This document shows positions 24,900 through 33,567 of a stretch of 43,679 nucleotides of DNA, piece after piece (position 1 is the first letter of the stretch; each line of letters begins with the position of its first letter). The DNA comes from JANXSD01 sp038206385 (lineage in GTDB: Bacteria; Bacteroidota; Bacteroidia; AKYH767-A; OLB10), in contig JBBRAW010000016.1 in assembly GCA_038206385.1 (NCBI GenBank), positions 1 through 43,679 of the forward strand. The letters are read 5' to 3'. The notes under the pieces were generated by a model. The model searched no databases and had not been told where the DNA came from. It saw only the letters and a program-made list of their open reading frames with translations. The position numbers and the translations under genes are program-made.

Positions 24900-26333
24900 T
24901 TAATTCTGTGAACTAATTATTTCAGCTTGTTTAATTAATGTAATGTCAAACACAATAGTTTTTGTATATAAAAAAGCACCGTCATCATCATAAATAGCAA
25001 TAGTATTTGCCAAAACAGGAAAAACACTTCCATCCTTTCTTTTGAATCTAAATTCAATATTTGTTAATGTCTTCAATTCTCCACGCAATATTTTTTTTAT
25101 ATAAAACTCTAATTGGTGTTGGCTTTCATTGCTTAATATATCTGAAATAGAAAGTTTTCCAATAACTTCTTCACGCTTGTAACCAAGCCATTTTAATTCT
25201 GTATTATTCATCTCGACAATTAATCGCTCCCTATTGGTTGAATGATAACCGCAAGGTGCATTATTAAACAAATCAACTACAGTATCCTTTTGAGCCAAAA
25301 GCGCATCAATTGCTTCCTTCCTTTCAGTAATATCTGTTGCAATCCCACAAACAGCATAAGGCAGATTATCCTTATCGAATAATGGAAATTTCACTGTAAT
25401 ATAATGTCGCATTATACCATCACTTGGGACGTCTTCTTCAAACTCCATTAATTTTTTACTTATAATTACTTCCAAATCAAAATTACGTACTTCATCTGCT
25501 ATATCTTTTGAAAATATGTCGTAATCAGTTTTACCTTTAATTTCATCTTTCGAAATATGGAACAATTTTTCGTACTGACAATTAATATGAATATATCGTC
25601 CTGAAACATCTTTGATAAATATTATTGATGACGTATTTTCAATTATGATTTCCAAAAAATCTTTGCTCTTTCTTAATTCATCATTTGCACCTTCACGGTC
25701 ATTAAAATAATGTTTCAACAGAAAAATAGCAATGAGAAAAATAATTATACTACCAACTAAAAGCACATAAAATGATAAATTAAATTTTTCAATGAAATTT
25801 TTATTTATGGAATTAAAATTTGTGATGTACAATTCCTTATCATGATAAATTACAGCCACCACCTTCTTAATACTATCATTAAGATTTGAAGTGTTACTTA
25901 CTGCAATGAAATTCAAAGCTTCATTCAACCCTTTATTCCGCCTTAATTCAATAATACGTGTTGCATGATTAACTTTTCTGGTTATTAATTTTTCTAGATG
26001 GGATAATTCATTGGGAAATTGCTTTGCTTCTATATTAAGTCGAATCAAATTCTCAAGATGTACGAATGCAGAACTGATAAGTTTATTTGATGATACTAAA
26101 AAATCTTCATTGCCAGATATCACATATTCATTTACGTTTGCTTCCAATTCATTTGTAGAAATTAATACTTGATCGATTTCATTTTTAATTTTTAGATCTT
26201 GATCAATTTTTGAAAAAGAATTTAGTAAGTAATTGCTATTTCGATGAAATCCGAATGCAAGAAAACCAAACATAATTACGATAAAAAATAATGATAAAAA
26301 TATTTTCCTTTCGGCTCTAAAGAAAGTGTCCAT
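24900..26333 (-). CDS. CHASE3-PAS-PAS membrane sensor without output domain
   Basis: The 477-residue protein has a first membrane segment at about residues 10-28, an extracytoplasmic CHASE3-like helical domain (about 30-180, with the ELEANVNEYVISGNEDFL segment), a second membrane segment at about 187-208 and two PAS domains with PAC ends (about 225-340, ending YAVCGIATDITERKEA; and 345-470, ending YTKTIVFDITLIKQAE). It stops at SSQN, exactly where histidine kinases of this layout continue into the dimerisation helix. No kinase, GGDEF or methyl-accepting domain is present. It may be a truncated kinase or may act by binding a partner. A palindrome lies just upstream of its ATG. Confidence 0.85.
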   Translation of the reverse strand: MDTFFRAERKIFLSLFFIVIMFGFLAFGFHRNSNYLLNSFSKIDQDLKIKNEIDQVLISTNELEANVNEYVISGNEDFLVSSNKLISSAFVHLENLIRLNIEAKQFPNELSHLEKLITRKVNHATRIIELRRNKGLNEALNFIAVSNTSNLNDSIKKVVAVIYHDKELYITNFNSINKNFIEKFNLSFYVLLVGSIIIFLIAIFLLKHYFNDREGANDELRKSKDFLEIIIENTSSIIFIKDVSGRYIHINCQYEKLFHISKDEIKGKTDYDIFSKDIADEVRNFDLEVIISKKLMEFEEDVPSDGIMRHYITVKFPLFDKDNLPYAVCGIATDITERKEAIDALLAQKDTVVDLFNNAPCGYHSTNRERLIVEMNNTELKWLGYKREEVIGKLSISDILSNESQHQLEFYIKKILRGELKTLTNIEFRFKRKDGSVFPVLANTIAIYDDDGAFLYTKTIVFDITLIKQAEIISSQN

Positions 26334-26342
26334 TCTCTTAAG

Positions 26343-26366
26343 TTATAGACTACGTTAGTTCTATAA
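26343..26366. promoter_or_regulatory. Palindrome upstream of the CHASE3-PAS gene
   Basis: TTATAGA (26343-26349) and TCTATAA (26360-26366) pair, and the stem extends inward through CTA/TAG with a single bulged base to a 3-nt centre. It lies 10 bp upstream of the start codon at 26333 (minus strand), so it could be a leader hairpin or an operator. Confidence 0.45.
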
Positions 26367-26469
26367 AGATATACTACATTTTTTTAATAATCCAAAATTT
26401 ACGCGACTTAATTTTGTCATAAAACAATACAAATTTATGAACAGTTAAGCTATTCGTTTTTTAGCACTA

Positions 26470-26477
26470 TACCTTTG
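26470..26477 (+). promoter_or_regulatory. Candidate -7 box of the NTF2-like gene
   Basis: TACCTTTG is a perfect TAnnTTTG 51 bp upstream of the ATG at 26529. A TTG at the -33 distance is missing. Confidence 0.45.
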
Positions 26478-26528
26478 CTAAATTATTAATTGTTATAAGT
26501 GTTACGAACCAATTAAAACTTATGAGTC

Positions 26529-26987
26529 ATGAAAAAAGAAGAAATTGTGCAAGAAGTGATCTCAGCTTTAGAAAGAAAAAACTGGGAGAAAGTTGAACAG
26601 CAACTTACTGAAGATTTTACATTCAGCGGGTCTGTACCAAAACCAATTAATAAAAAAGATTGGGTGGAGGTACATCGTACTATACAGTCAGGTATTCCTG
26701 ATTTAAAATTTAATCTTCATCAAGTTATTGCTAAAGGTGACAAAGTTTTAGCCAAAGTAAATTTAGAGGGTACTCATACAGTTGACATGCCAGCTGCAAA
26801 ATTTATGGATGCTAAGAGTATTCCAAAAACTGGAAAAAAGCTTAGATTGCCAGAAGAGGAATTAGAGTTTTCATTCAGTGGTGATAAGATTTCCAATCTT
26901 AGTGTAAAACCTGTTCCGCACGGTGGTGTTCGAAGCATTTATGAGCAACTCGGAGAAGGATATACTGTAGACGAGTCGACTTATTAG
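26529..26987 (+). CDS. SnoaL/NTF2-like fold protein
   Basis: The 152-residue protein has the order of elements of the NTF2-like/SnoaL superfamily: an N-terminal helix (EEIVQEVISALERKNWEKVE), the QQLTEDFTFSG strand, IPDLKFNLHQVIAKGDKVLAKVNLEGTH-type strands and a long final sheet (LEFSFSGDKISNLSVKPV). This fold serves as small-molecule isomerase, cyclase or binding module; no specific catalytic residues can be assigned. It has its own -7 box upstream and a strong bidirectional terminator downstream, so it is a single-gene transcript. An ATG 7 bp upstream is in another frame. Confidence 0.75.
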   Translation: MKKEEIVQEVISALERKNWEKVEQQLTEDFTFSGSVPKPINKKDWVEVHRTIQSGIPDLKFNLHQVIAKGDKVLAKVNLEGTHTVDMPAAKFMDAKSIPKTGKKLRLPEEELEFSFSGDKISNLSVKPVPHGGVRSIYEQLGEGYTVDESTY

Positions 26988-27003
26988 CAACTAACTTATT
27001 TTA

Positions 27004-27042
27004 AAAAAAGCCTTGGTAGAATTTTTTCTATCAAGGCTTTTA
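27004..27042. terminator. Bidirectional hairpin terminator
   Basis: GCCTTGGTAGA (27010-27020) pairs with TCTATCAAGGC (27027-27037) over 11 bp with one G-T and a 6-nt loop, flanked by an A-run and T-run. It lies between the NTF2-like gene and the convergent metalloprotease gene. Confidence 0.85.
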
Positions 27043-27200
27043 AAGTTGGTATCCTTCGAAATATCATATCTAGAATCTCAATATATTTAGTAGAATAATC
27101 AATTCTTTATAATCCTGATTTAATCTTTAATTCAAAATCGATAAGATAAAAAATTACTGAATATTTTCATACTAGCTCATAAATACATTTGGTATAATAA

Positions 27201-29270
27201 TTACTCTACTAAAATAATTTTATGAATTATTCCAATATCAGTTTTTGCAGAAAGCAAAAAATTGCCTTTTGCTATTAGAGAATTTATCTCCCAAGTACTG
27301 CTCTTTATTTTTCCACTTGAATAAACTATTCTACCCACCACATCAGTAATTTCAACACTTTGAATTATCCCATTTAATTTCAATTTAAAATTTCCATTAT
27401 TAGGATTTGGATACAAAACAATCTCTTCATTTGTATTTAAATCTGCTATGCCTGTAATTGTATTGTTTATTCTAACATCATCCAAATACAATTCTAAACC
27501 ATATCCTCTAATATTTCTAAAAGTGAGAAGTACATCGTTTAAAATAGTAGAATAATTTGTAAGATCTATAGAATCTTTTCGCCATTGTGTTGATGTTGGA
27601 ATGAAAGATGTTCCGAACGGAATGACTGGTGCTGTAAATAAAAGCGAATCGAATTTTCGATACAATTGCGTATAATTCAAACCACAATCTGTAGAAGAAT
27701 AAACCTCAAGTGTGTCTGAACTTCCTAATGGAGCAGAAGAAGTATTTGCAACATAAAAAGACAAATAAGCATGAGAAGAATTAAAAAGATTTACTTTGAA
27801 ATTAATTTCATCATAATGATTACGGTTTGAAATAGAATATCCATTATCAATATAACATGATCCAGTTCCGGTATGTCCAATGGTTGTATTTCGAAGAAAA
27901 CCATTATCTCCATCAGGATTGTATGCGCCAACATTTAGTGGAAATGATGGGCCTTCAAATCCTTCAAACATTGGCAAAACTACAGTAGGTTGTGCAACGA
28001 AAGCAACACTTGCGGTATCATTCGATGCATCCTGATCCGCCAAATTATTTGGAAGAGACGAATATACTTTTAGCCGATGTAATACACCTGTTGGAATCGT
28101 TACACTTGGCAATGTAATTATGGTAGCTTGATAATTACTTAGACTACCGATCCAATTATATGTTAAAACAGAATTGTTATCTACTTTATAATTTATAATT
28201 GCAGAAGTTAATGTGTCTAATCCCCAATTTCGCAATTGAATCAAAGGACTATAAGTATTACACGCATTACCCGTGGGTGATAAAATTCTACTGCATCCTG
28301 CATCAACTTGCTTAACTGGAATATCACCGTTGGAATTTAACAATGCTGATTGATAGGAATTCACATTACTAATCATAGCCGTAATTTGTCCATTAGAAAA
28401 CATATTCTGACAAGTTCCAGAAGAATAATCCATATAGTTACAAAACATAATTCCATTTCCAGACGAAGAGCATTGATCAAACATTGGGAAAGTTGGACAA
28501 CCTAAACTTGGTTCGTATTGCGCTGGAGTATCTGCAACTCCATCATCACTTGCACAGTTATAAGGCGTTGTAGTTTCAGAGCCCCAAATATGTTCCAATC
28601 CGAAACAATGTCCTACTTCATGAGTTCCCACTTTGTTTTTTGTATTGCCATTGTATCCCCAATAGGAATAACCTATCGCAACACGACTGAAATTAAACAT
28701 GGCAACACCCGCTGCAGGAGATGCTAATTCACAACAATAAATATTTAGATAACTTCCATTCCAGGCATTATCACCGCCATTTGCATTAGAAGAAAGATCA
28801 TAAAAACCAATGAATGGTCCATGCGTAGTTTGATGCCGAATGATTCCTGTTGTAAATGCTCCATTTGGATCACGACGCGCTAATACAAATCGAAATGGTG
28901 TTGCTCCTGCAAGTGCTTTAAATGGTGTTGGTGTGTTTGAGGTATCATCATTTAATCTCGAGTAATCTTCGTTAAGGATTTGTATTTGACGAATAATTAC
29001 AGAGTCAGGAATATTCATTGCATTAGTTGACCATACTACGTGTACAACAACAGGAATCGAATCACCCAATGTCATGGATTTATTGTTCAGATTGCCCTTT
29101 TGCAATTCCATTTGTTGGCTCTTTTGCTGTATAAATTCCGGCGATGAGCTATAATCTTTTGTCCACTTTGCAGCAGCGCAGAAGCCAGTAACAGTTTGTG
29201 ATTTACTTGCTATTGAAAACAAGCAAAAAAGGAAAATTAAAGATAAATATCTTGTCATATTAAAATCCAT
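27201..29270 (-). CDS. M43 (cytophagalysin/pappalysin-type) zinc metalloprotease with T9SS signal
   Basis: The 689-residue protein starts MDFNMTRYLSLIFLFCLFSI, a signal peptide. The M43 catalytic domain shows the extended zinc motif HEVGHCFGLEH (about residues 217-227) and the Met-turn region FCNYMDYSSGTCQNMF. A beta-rich region follows (FEGPSFPLNVGAYNPDGDNG onward), then a type A T9SS sorting domain starting at VLYPNPNNGNFKLKL and ending KIILVE. It is expected to be exported by the T9SS and attached to or released from the cell surface as a protease. The frame opens further upstream, but a TATCTTTA box at 29300-29307 favours the start at 29270 (29258 is equally possible). Confidence 0.9.
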   Translation of the reverse strand: MDFNMTRYLSLIFLFCLFSIASKSQTVTGFCAAAKWTKDYSSSPEFIQQKSQQMELQKGNLNNKSMTLGDSIPVVVHVVWSTNAMNIPDSVIIRQIQILNEDYSRLNDDTSNTPTPFKALAGATPFRFVLARRDPNGAFTTGIIRHQTTHGPFIGFYDLSSNANGGDNAWNGSYLNIYCCELASPAAGVAMFNFSRVAIGYSYWGYNGNTKNKVGTHEVGHCFGLEHIWGSETTTPYNCASDDGVADTPAQYEPSLGCPTFPMFDQCSSSGNGIMFCNYMDYSSGTCQNMFSNGQITAMISNVNSYQSALLNSNGDIPVKQVDAGCSRILSPTGNACNTYSPLIQLRNWGLDTLTSAIINYKVDNNSVLTYNWIGSLSNYQATIITLPSVTIPTGVLHRLKVYSSLPNNLADQDASNDTASVAFVAQPTVVLPMFEGFEGPSFPLNVGAYNPDGDNGFLRNTTIGHTGTGSCYIDNGYSISNRNHYDEINFKVNLFNSSHAYLSFYVANTSSAPLGSSDTLEVYSSTDCGLNYTQLYRKFDSLLFTAPVIPFGTSFIPTSTQWRKDSIDLTNYSTILNDVLLTFRNIRGYGLELYLDDVRINNTITGIADLNTNEEIVLYPNPNNGNFKLKLNGIIQSVEITDVVGRIVYSSGKIKSSTWEINSLIAKGNFLLSAKTDIGIIHKIILVE

Positions 29271-29634
29271 TTTTGGGATACTATGAGGTATTTCTAGATT
29301 AAAGATAACAATATTGTTTAAAAGCAAGTAATGGTTTTCAACCAAAAAGTTATTTATGCATTTTGCTCAAAGGTGCCAATGTAAAAAAACACATTGTATC
29401 TAAAATTTAGTTGAATTTGTTTGTCTTTTTTCACCAATACTTCTAAAATAAATTCTTAGACAATAGTAATGCAACAATTTTTTAAATCGTTTAACAAAAA
29501 ATTAATGCTACATCTTCATATATGGAAACAGATGCGTCAAACTTATTTCAAATAGTTTTTAAAAACAGGAAAACCACCAATATTTATATTAGTAAACGTC
29601 TAAATTATTTTAGAAGAAAAGGGAAGTATTACTA
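29271..29634. other. Spacer upstream of the metalloprotease gene
   Basis: No convincing gene. On the minus strand TATCTTTA (29300-29307) is one mismatch from TAnnTTTG, with a TTG 17 bp upstream, a plausible but imperfect promoter for the metalloprotease. A short open frame from 29522 on the plus strand runs into the antisense of the cupin gene and has no recognisable content. Confidence 0.4.
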
Positions 29635-30249
29635 TTACGCTGCAACTCTTTGTAATATTAATTTACATGGAATTGTAGAAGTAACACAAACACGATGGGA
29701 TTTAAAAAGTGGAATGTTAAAAATGTCACCAACCTCTAATTTGTAAATTTCTTTTTCATCAATAATAATTTCGCATGAGCCTTCAACAACCATAAATTTT
29801 TCATGTTCATCTATGTGTGTTTCTGGTGGCACTTCTCCTTTCAACCAAATAATTGCGGTAGTTGCCTTTGGAGTAAAACCAATGATACGAGCAAAAATAT
29901 CATAAGAGGAATTTTCAGGTTCTAAATCCTTTCTGTCCAGCCACTCCTTATATTCTTCAATATTCGATTTTTCACTTATTATTGGAGGAAAACTAGGTTG
30001 CTCACCACTTTGCAAACGGGCCGTATAATCAATCGTTGCTAATAGAAAAGGCTTAATTGTTATGGGAGGTTTGATAGCTGTTGCATCACCATATTTTTCA
30101 AGAGCAATACTAATTAATTCAATTTCATTTTGAATTTCTACATGTTGCAGCGCCAAATTCTGAATCTCCAAATTCTCTTCTGCAGTTGTGTTACCTAAAA
30201 CATACATTTCTAAAATTCCGGATTCAATAAATCCGTTGAGGTTTTCCAT
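29635..30249 (-). CDS. Anti-sigma-factor-like/cupin fusion protein
   Basis: The chosen start gives 204 residues beginning MENLNGFIESGILEMYVLGNT. The first ~85 residues match the N-terminal region of Bacteroidota RskA/ChrR-like anti-sigma factors (ESGILEMYVLGNTTAEE, then EKYGDATAIKPPITIKP). The last ~100 residues form a cupin (AIIWLKGEVPPETHIDEHEKFMV split over the first metal-binding motif, then EVGDIFNIPLFKSHRV). In ChrR the cupin half senses the stress signal and releases an ECF sigma factor; that is a family-based inference. No sigma gene is adjacent, and the protein has no obvious membrane segment. An ATG eight codons upstream is possible. Confidence 0.7.
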   Translation of the reverse strand: MENLNGFIESGILEMYVLGNTTAEENLEIQNLALQHVEIQNEIELISIALEKYGDATAIKPPITIKPFLLATIDYTARLQSGEQPSFPPIISEKSNIEEYKEWLDRKDLEPENSSYDIFARIIGFTPKATTAIIWLKGEVPPETHIDEHEKFMVVEGSCEIIIDEKEIYKLEVGDIFNIPLFKSHRVCVTSTIPCKLILQRVAA

Positions 30250-30656
30250 ATTTTTAATTCTATTATAAGGCAATTAACATAATCTTCCTATTGAATTCTA
30301 AGGACTTAAGTACAATATTAATATTCGAAGTGAGGTACGATACTAGTCTTGATTTTTATTCAATCCCTCTCTTATTTGCCTAACAAATACATTTACGATA
30401 AATCTACTATGTTTGGATTGCCGCATCAGCAATTACTTTAAGCTTATGAGCTATAAGGGTTAATTTATCGTATATCTACTGTAAAACACAAATATACCAT
30501 GTTTTATTCTATCTCGTTTATGGTCTCAAACATTATCATTATAAATTGAAAAATCCATTCACAAAAAGGAATTTCTTTTGGAATTTGAACAAGCCATTTC
30601 ATAGAATTTTAATTGGTTCAATAATTGCCTTTCTTTGAGACATAATCAAAATAATT
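30250..30656. other. Intergenic region with inverted and direct repeats
   Basis: No coding potential over about 400 bp. It contains TACGATAAAT (30394-30403) and its exact complement ATTTATCGTA (30463-30472), each followed by a variant of ATCTACT, and a TATGTTTG box (30408-30415) on the plus strand. The region separates the divergent anti-sigma/cupin and collagen-like genes. Confidence 0.45.
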
Positions 30657-31172
30657 ATGAAAAATATCCTATTAATGTTTCTTGTTGCGGGATCACTTAC
30701 AATTACGTCATGTGGTCGAGACGGAGATCCTGGAGCACAAGGACCCGCTGGGCCAAAAGGAAATGCAAATGTCAAAAATTGGTTTTTTACAACTATTAGC
30801 AGTGACTGGCAGACCTTTGGTACACCTGGCAATACCAATCATTCAAAATATGTGACCTTTTCTATCCCGGAATTAACAAGCTCGTATGTAGATTATGGAA
30901 TGGTTCTCGTGTATCTCAACCAAAATGGATTTTATACTCCCCTTCCAATCACTGCGCCAACAGGAACGAATAATGTATTATTTTTTAATTATGTTTCGAT
31001 AGGCAATATTGAAATAGATATTCAACTTTCGGATCTCTCTACTCCAAATACCTCCAATGCTAATTATGATTTTAAAGTGGTAGCTGTTGCTGGTTCAGTA
31101 AGGCTCGCAAATCCTGATTTAAATTGGAAAGATTACAATGCAGTAATGAAACGACTAAATTTAAAAGATTAG
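30657..31172 (+). CDS. Small lipoprotein with collagen-like Gly-X-Y segment
   Basis: The 171-residue protein starts MKNILLMFLVAGSLTITSC, a lipoprotein signal with the lipobox ITSC. Directly after it comes a short collagen-like run GRDGDPGAQGPAGPKGNA (five Gly-X-Y triplets), then a 125-residue beta-rich domain with FTTISSDWQTFG and YDFKVVAVAGS. Proteins of this layout are common and uncharacterised in Bacteroidota. The triplet run is too short for a stable collagen triple helix on its own but could promote trimerisation. It is followed by a strong terminator and seems monocistronic. Surface location is inferred. Confidence 0.75.
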   Translation: MKNILLMFLVAGSLTITSCGRDGDPGAQGPAGPKGNANVKNWFFTTISSDWQTFGTPGNTNHSKYVTFSIPELTSSYVDYGMVLVYLNQNGFYTPLPITAPTGTNNVLFFNYVSIGNIEIDIQLSDLSTPNTSNANYDFKVVAVAGSVRLANPDLNWKDYNAVMKRLNLKD

Positions 31173-31173
31173 A

Positions 31174-31212
31174 AAAAAATCGGGTAGCTATTAAAAAGCT
31201 ACCCGATTTTTA
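31174..31212. terminator. Bidirectional hairpin terminator
   Basis: A perfect 11-bp stem ATCGGGTAGCT/AGCTACCCGAT with a 7-nt loop is flanked by A-run and T-run, between the collagen-like gene and the convergent murB. Confidence 0.9.
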
Positions 31213-31217
31213 TATGT

Positions 31218-32246
31218 TTAGTTTATTTTACCAATTATATTTACTTCAGGTTCGATAACGACTCCGAACTTTTCAAAAACTGATTGTTTAATTTGTAGTG
31301 CCAACGTATAAATTTCACGTCCAGTAGCAAATCCATAATTAACCAGTACTAATGATTGATCTTTGTGCGAACCAGTTTCACCAATACGTTTTCCTTTCCA
31401 TCCACATTGCTCAATAAGCCAACCAGCAGCGAGTTTAATTTTATTATGTGCAATTGGATAACCTACAATTGCAGGGAAACTTTCTTTTAACGAATTATAT
31501 TGTTCCATGTTGATTTCAGGATTTTTAAAAAAACTTCCTGAATTGCCGAGGATTTTTGGATCTGGGAGTTTACTTTTTCTGATGTGAATTACTGCATCAC
31601 TAACATCTTTCACTGTAGGGTTTTCGACATTCATTTTACTGAGCTCTTGCGAAATTGCTCCATAAGAAATATTTAATATTGGGTTTTTATTTAGTTGAAA
31701 TGTAACAGAAGAAATAAAATATTGATCCTTTAATTCATGCTTAAAAACACTTTCACGATATCCAAATTTACAATCCACTTTATTAAACGTTTTCATCTCA
31801 AACGTTGTTAAATTCATTGCTTCTAATTCATAAAAAACATCTTTCAGTTCTACACCATAGGCACCAATATTTTGCATTGGACCGGCGCCTACACTGCCAG
31901 GAATAAGACTTAGGTTTTCTATTCCTCCAAGATTTCTATCAATACTCCACAAAACCAATTCTTGCCATAATTCTCCAGAAGCAGCTTTCACCCAAACATA
32001 ATTTTCATCTTCGTTTATAATATGAATACCTCGCAATTCATTTCGCAAAATCAATCCTTCAAAATCATGAATAAATAAGACATTACTTCCTCCTCCTAAT
32101 ATCATGTATTTTTTACCAGCAAATTCTTTGTTATGAAGTAATGCTTCTAAATCTTTTACATCATTGATAGATGTAAAATAAGATGAGTAAATATTTAAAC
32201 CGAATGTATTAAATTCCCTTAAGGAAATATTTTGAAGAACTTTCAT
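31218..32246 (-). CDS. murB: UDP-N-acetylenolpyruvoylglucosamine reductase
   Basis: The 342-residue protein is a type I (E. coli-like) MurB. The FAD-binding half has GGGSNVLFIHDFEGLILRN-type loops and SLIPGSVGAGPMQNIGAYG; the substrate domain has KLPDPKILGNSGSFFKNP, whose Ser is the catalytic proton donor, and the Glu of PEVNIIG near the end. It reduces enolpyruvyl-UDP-GlcNAc to UDP-MurNAc with NADPH in peptidoglycan synthesis. It is the last gene of the run sprB-sprF-ompA-rarA-murB, 52 bp after rarA, and is closed by the bidirectional terminator. Confidence 0.97.
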   Translation of the reverse strand: MKVLQNISLREFNTFGLNIYSSYFTSINDVKDLEALLHNKEFAGKKYMILGGGSNVLFIHDFEGLILRNELRGIHIINEDENYVWVKAASGELWQELVLWSIDRNLGGIENLSLIPGSVGAGPMQNIGAYGVELKDVFYELEAMNLTTFEMKTFNKVDCKFGYRESVFKHELKDQYFISSVTFQLNKNPILNISYGAISQELSKMNVENPTVKDVSDAVIHIRKSKLPDPKILGNSGSFFKNPEINMEQYNSLKESFPAIVGYPIAHNKIKLAAGWLIEQCGWKGKRIGETGSHKDQSLVLVNYGFATGREIYTLALQIKQSVFEKFGVVIEPEVNIIGKIN

Positions 32247-32298
32247 TTTTCTAGTTAATTTTTATCAGATAAAATTACTAATGCAAAGAGCAATTAAA

Positions 32299-33567
32299 TC
32301 AATAACCATATTTATCTTTCCATCTAATTTTTAGAAATTGCCTAATTTCATTTTCTCTAACATTATTTCCTGGCTCATAAAACTTAGTTCCAGATAAAGT
32401 CTCGGGTAAAAATTCTATATCAATAAAATTATTTTCGAATTCATGTGCGTAGCGATAGCCCTTTCCATAATCCAAATCTTTCATCAACCCAGTAGGCGCA
32501 TTTCGCAATTGCAATGGAACCGGTTGATCGCCTTTTTCACGAACTGCTTTTGTTGCGGATTTTAATCCAATATAACTAGCATTACTTTTTACGGATGAGG
32601 CGAGGTATACTGCGGTTTGTGCAAGGTTCAAAGTACATTCAGGATATCCTATCATTTCCACAGCTTGAAAACATGCTGCAGCAATTAATAATGCATTTGG
32701 ATTTGCATTACCAATGTCCTCAGATGCAAGAATCAACATTCTTCTTGCGATAAATTTAGCTTCTTCACCACCTTCCACCATTCTTGCTAACCAATATAAC
32801 GCAGCATTAGGATCACTACCACGAATGGATTTAATAAAGGCAGAAATTATATCATAATGTTGTTCGCCACCTTTATCATACGCTGCTATTCTTTGTTGTG
32901 CGACGCGCGTAACAGATTTATCAGTAATTATTGCAGGCCTCTCTGTAATACTTTGCACCACTAGCTCTAAAAGATTTAAAAGCTTTCGCGCATCACCGCC
33001 AGAGAGCATATACAATGCACCAGTTTCCGCTAGCACTACATTTTGCTTTGAAAGATAATCATCCTCCTCAATTGCTCTTTTCAACAATTGAAGCATATCG
33101 GATTCCGTTAAAGACTCAAGAATATAAATTTGTGAACGCGACAACAATGGTCGTATCACTTCAAAGGATGGATTTTCGGTTGTTGCACCAATTAAAATTA
33201 TGATGCCTTGTTCAACAGCTGCAAGCAAAGAATCTTGTTGTGATTTATTAAATCGATGGATCTCATCAATAAATAAAACTGCTTTACCAATTTCTTTTGC
33301 TTTCGCAATCACTTCACGAATTTCTTTCACACCTGCACTGATTGCACTTAACGAAAACATGGGTAACCCTGCATGATTTGCAAGTATGAATGCAAGAGTT
33401 GTTTTTCCAATTCCTGGTGGTCCCCAAAAAATTAAAGATGGTATATTACCAGATTTTAAGAGCTGACGAAGAATCCCATTTGGTCCAGTTAAATGTTGTT
33501 GGCCAACAACTTCATCGATGCTTTGCGGCCGCATCCGTTCAGCCAAAGGAACGGAAGGCGCTTTCAT
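32299..33567 (-). CDS. rarA: Replication-associated recombination protein A (AAA+ ATPase)
   Basis: The 422-residue protein is RarA/MgsA, the bacterial relative of Mgs1/WRNIP1. Walker A is GPPGIGKT (49-56), Walker B LFIDEIHRF (Asp101, Glu102), sensor 1 GATTENPSFE, followed by the tetramerisation/clamp-loader-like C-terminal half (LARMVEGGEEAKFIARRM, SEDIGNANPNAL, LRNAPTGLMKDLDYG). It acts at stalled replication forks. Its ATG overlaps the stop codon of the OmpA gene as ATGA, so its translation is probably coupled to that surface protein gene, which is functionally unexpected. Confidence 0.95.
   Translation of the reverse strand: MKAPSVPLAERMRPQSIDEVVGQQHLTGPNGILRQLLKSGNIPSLIFWGPPGIGKTTLAFILANHAGLPMFSLSAISAGVKEIREVIAKAKEIGKAVLFIDEIHRFNKSQQDSLLAAVEQGIIILIGATTENPSFEVIRPLLSRSQIYILESLTESDMLQLLKRAIEEDDYLSKQNVVLAETGALYMLSGGDARKLLNLLELVVQSITERPAIITDKSVTRVAQQRIAAYDKGGEQHYDIISAFIKSIRGSDPNAALYWLARMVEGGEEAKFIARRMLILASEDIGNANPNALLIAAACFQAVEMIGYPECTLNLAQTAVYLASSVKSNASYIGLKSATKAVREKGDQPVPLQLRNAPTGLMKDLDYGKGYRYAHEFENNFIDIEFLPETLSGTKFYEPGNNVRENEIRQFLKIRWKDKYGY

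Noticed and set aside
29522..29746. Small plus-strand open frame near the cupin gene
   Set aside because: Its second half is antisense to the cupin gene, it has no recognisable domain, promoter or start context.
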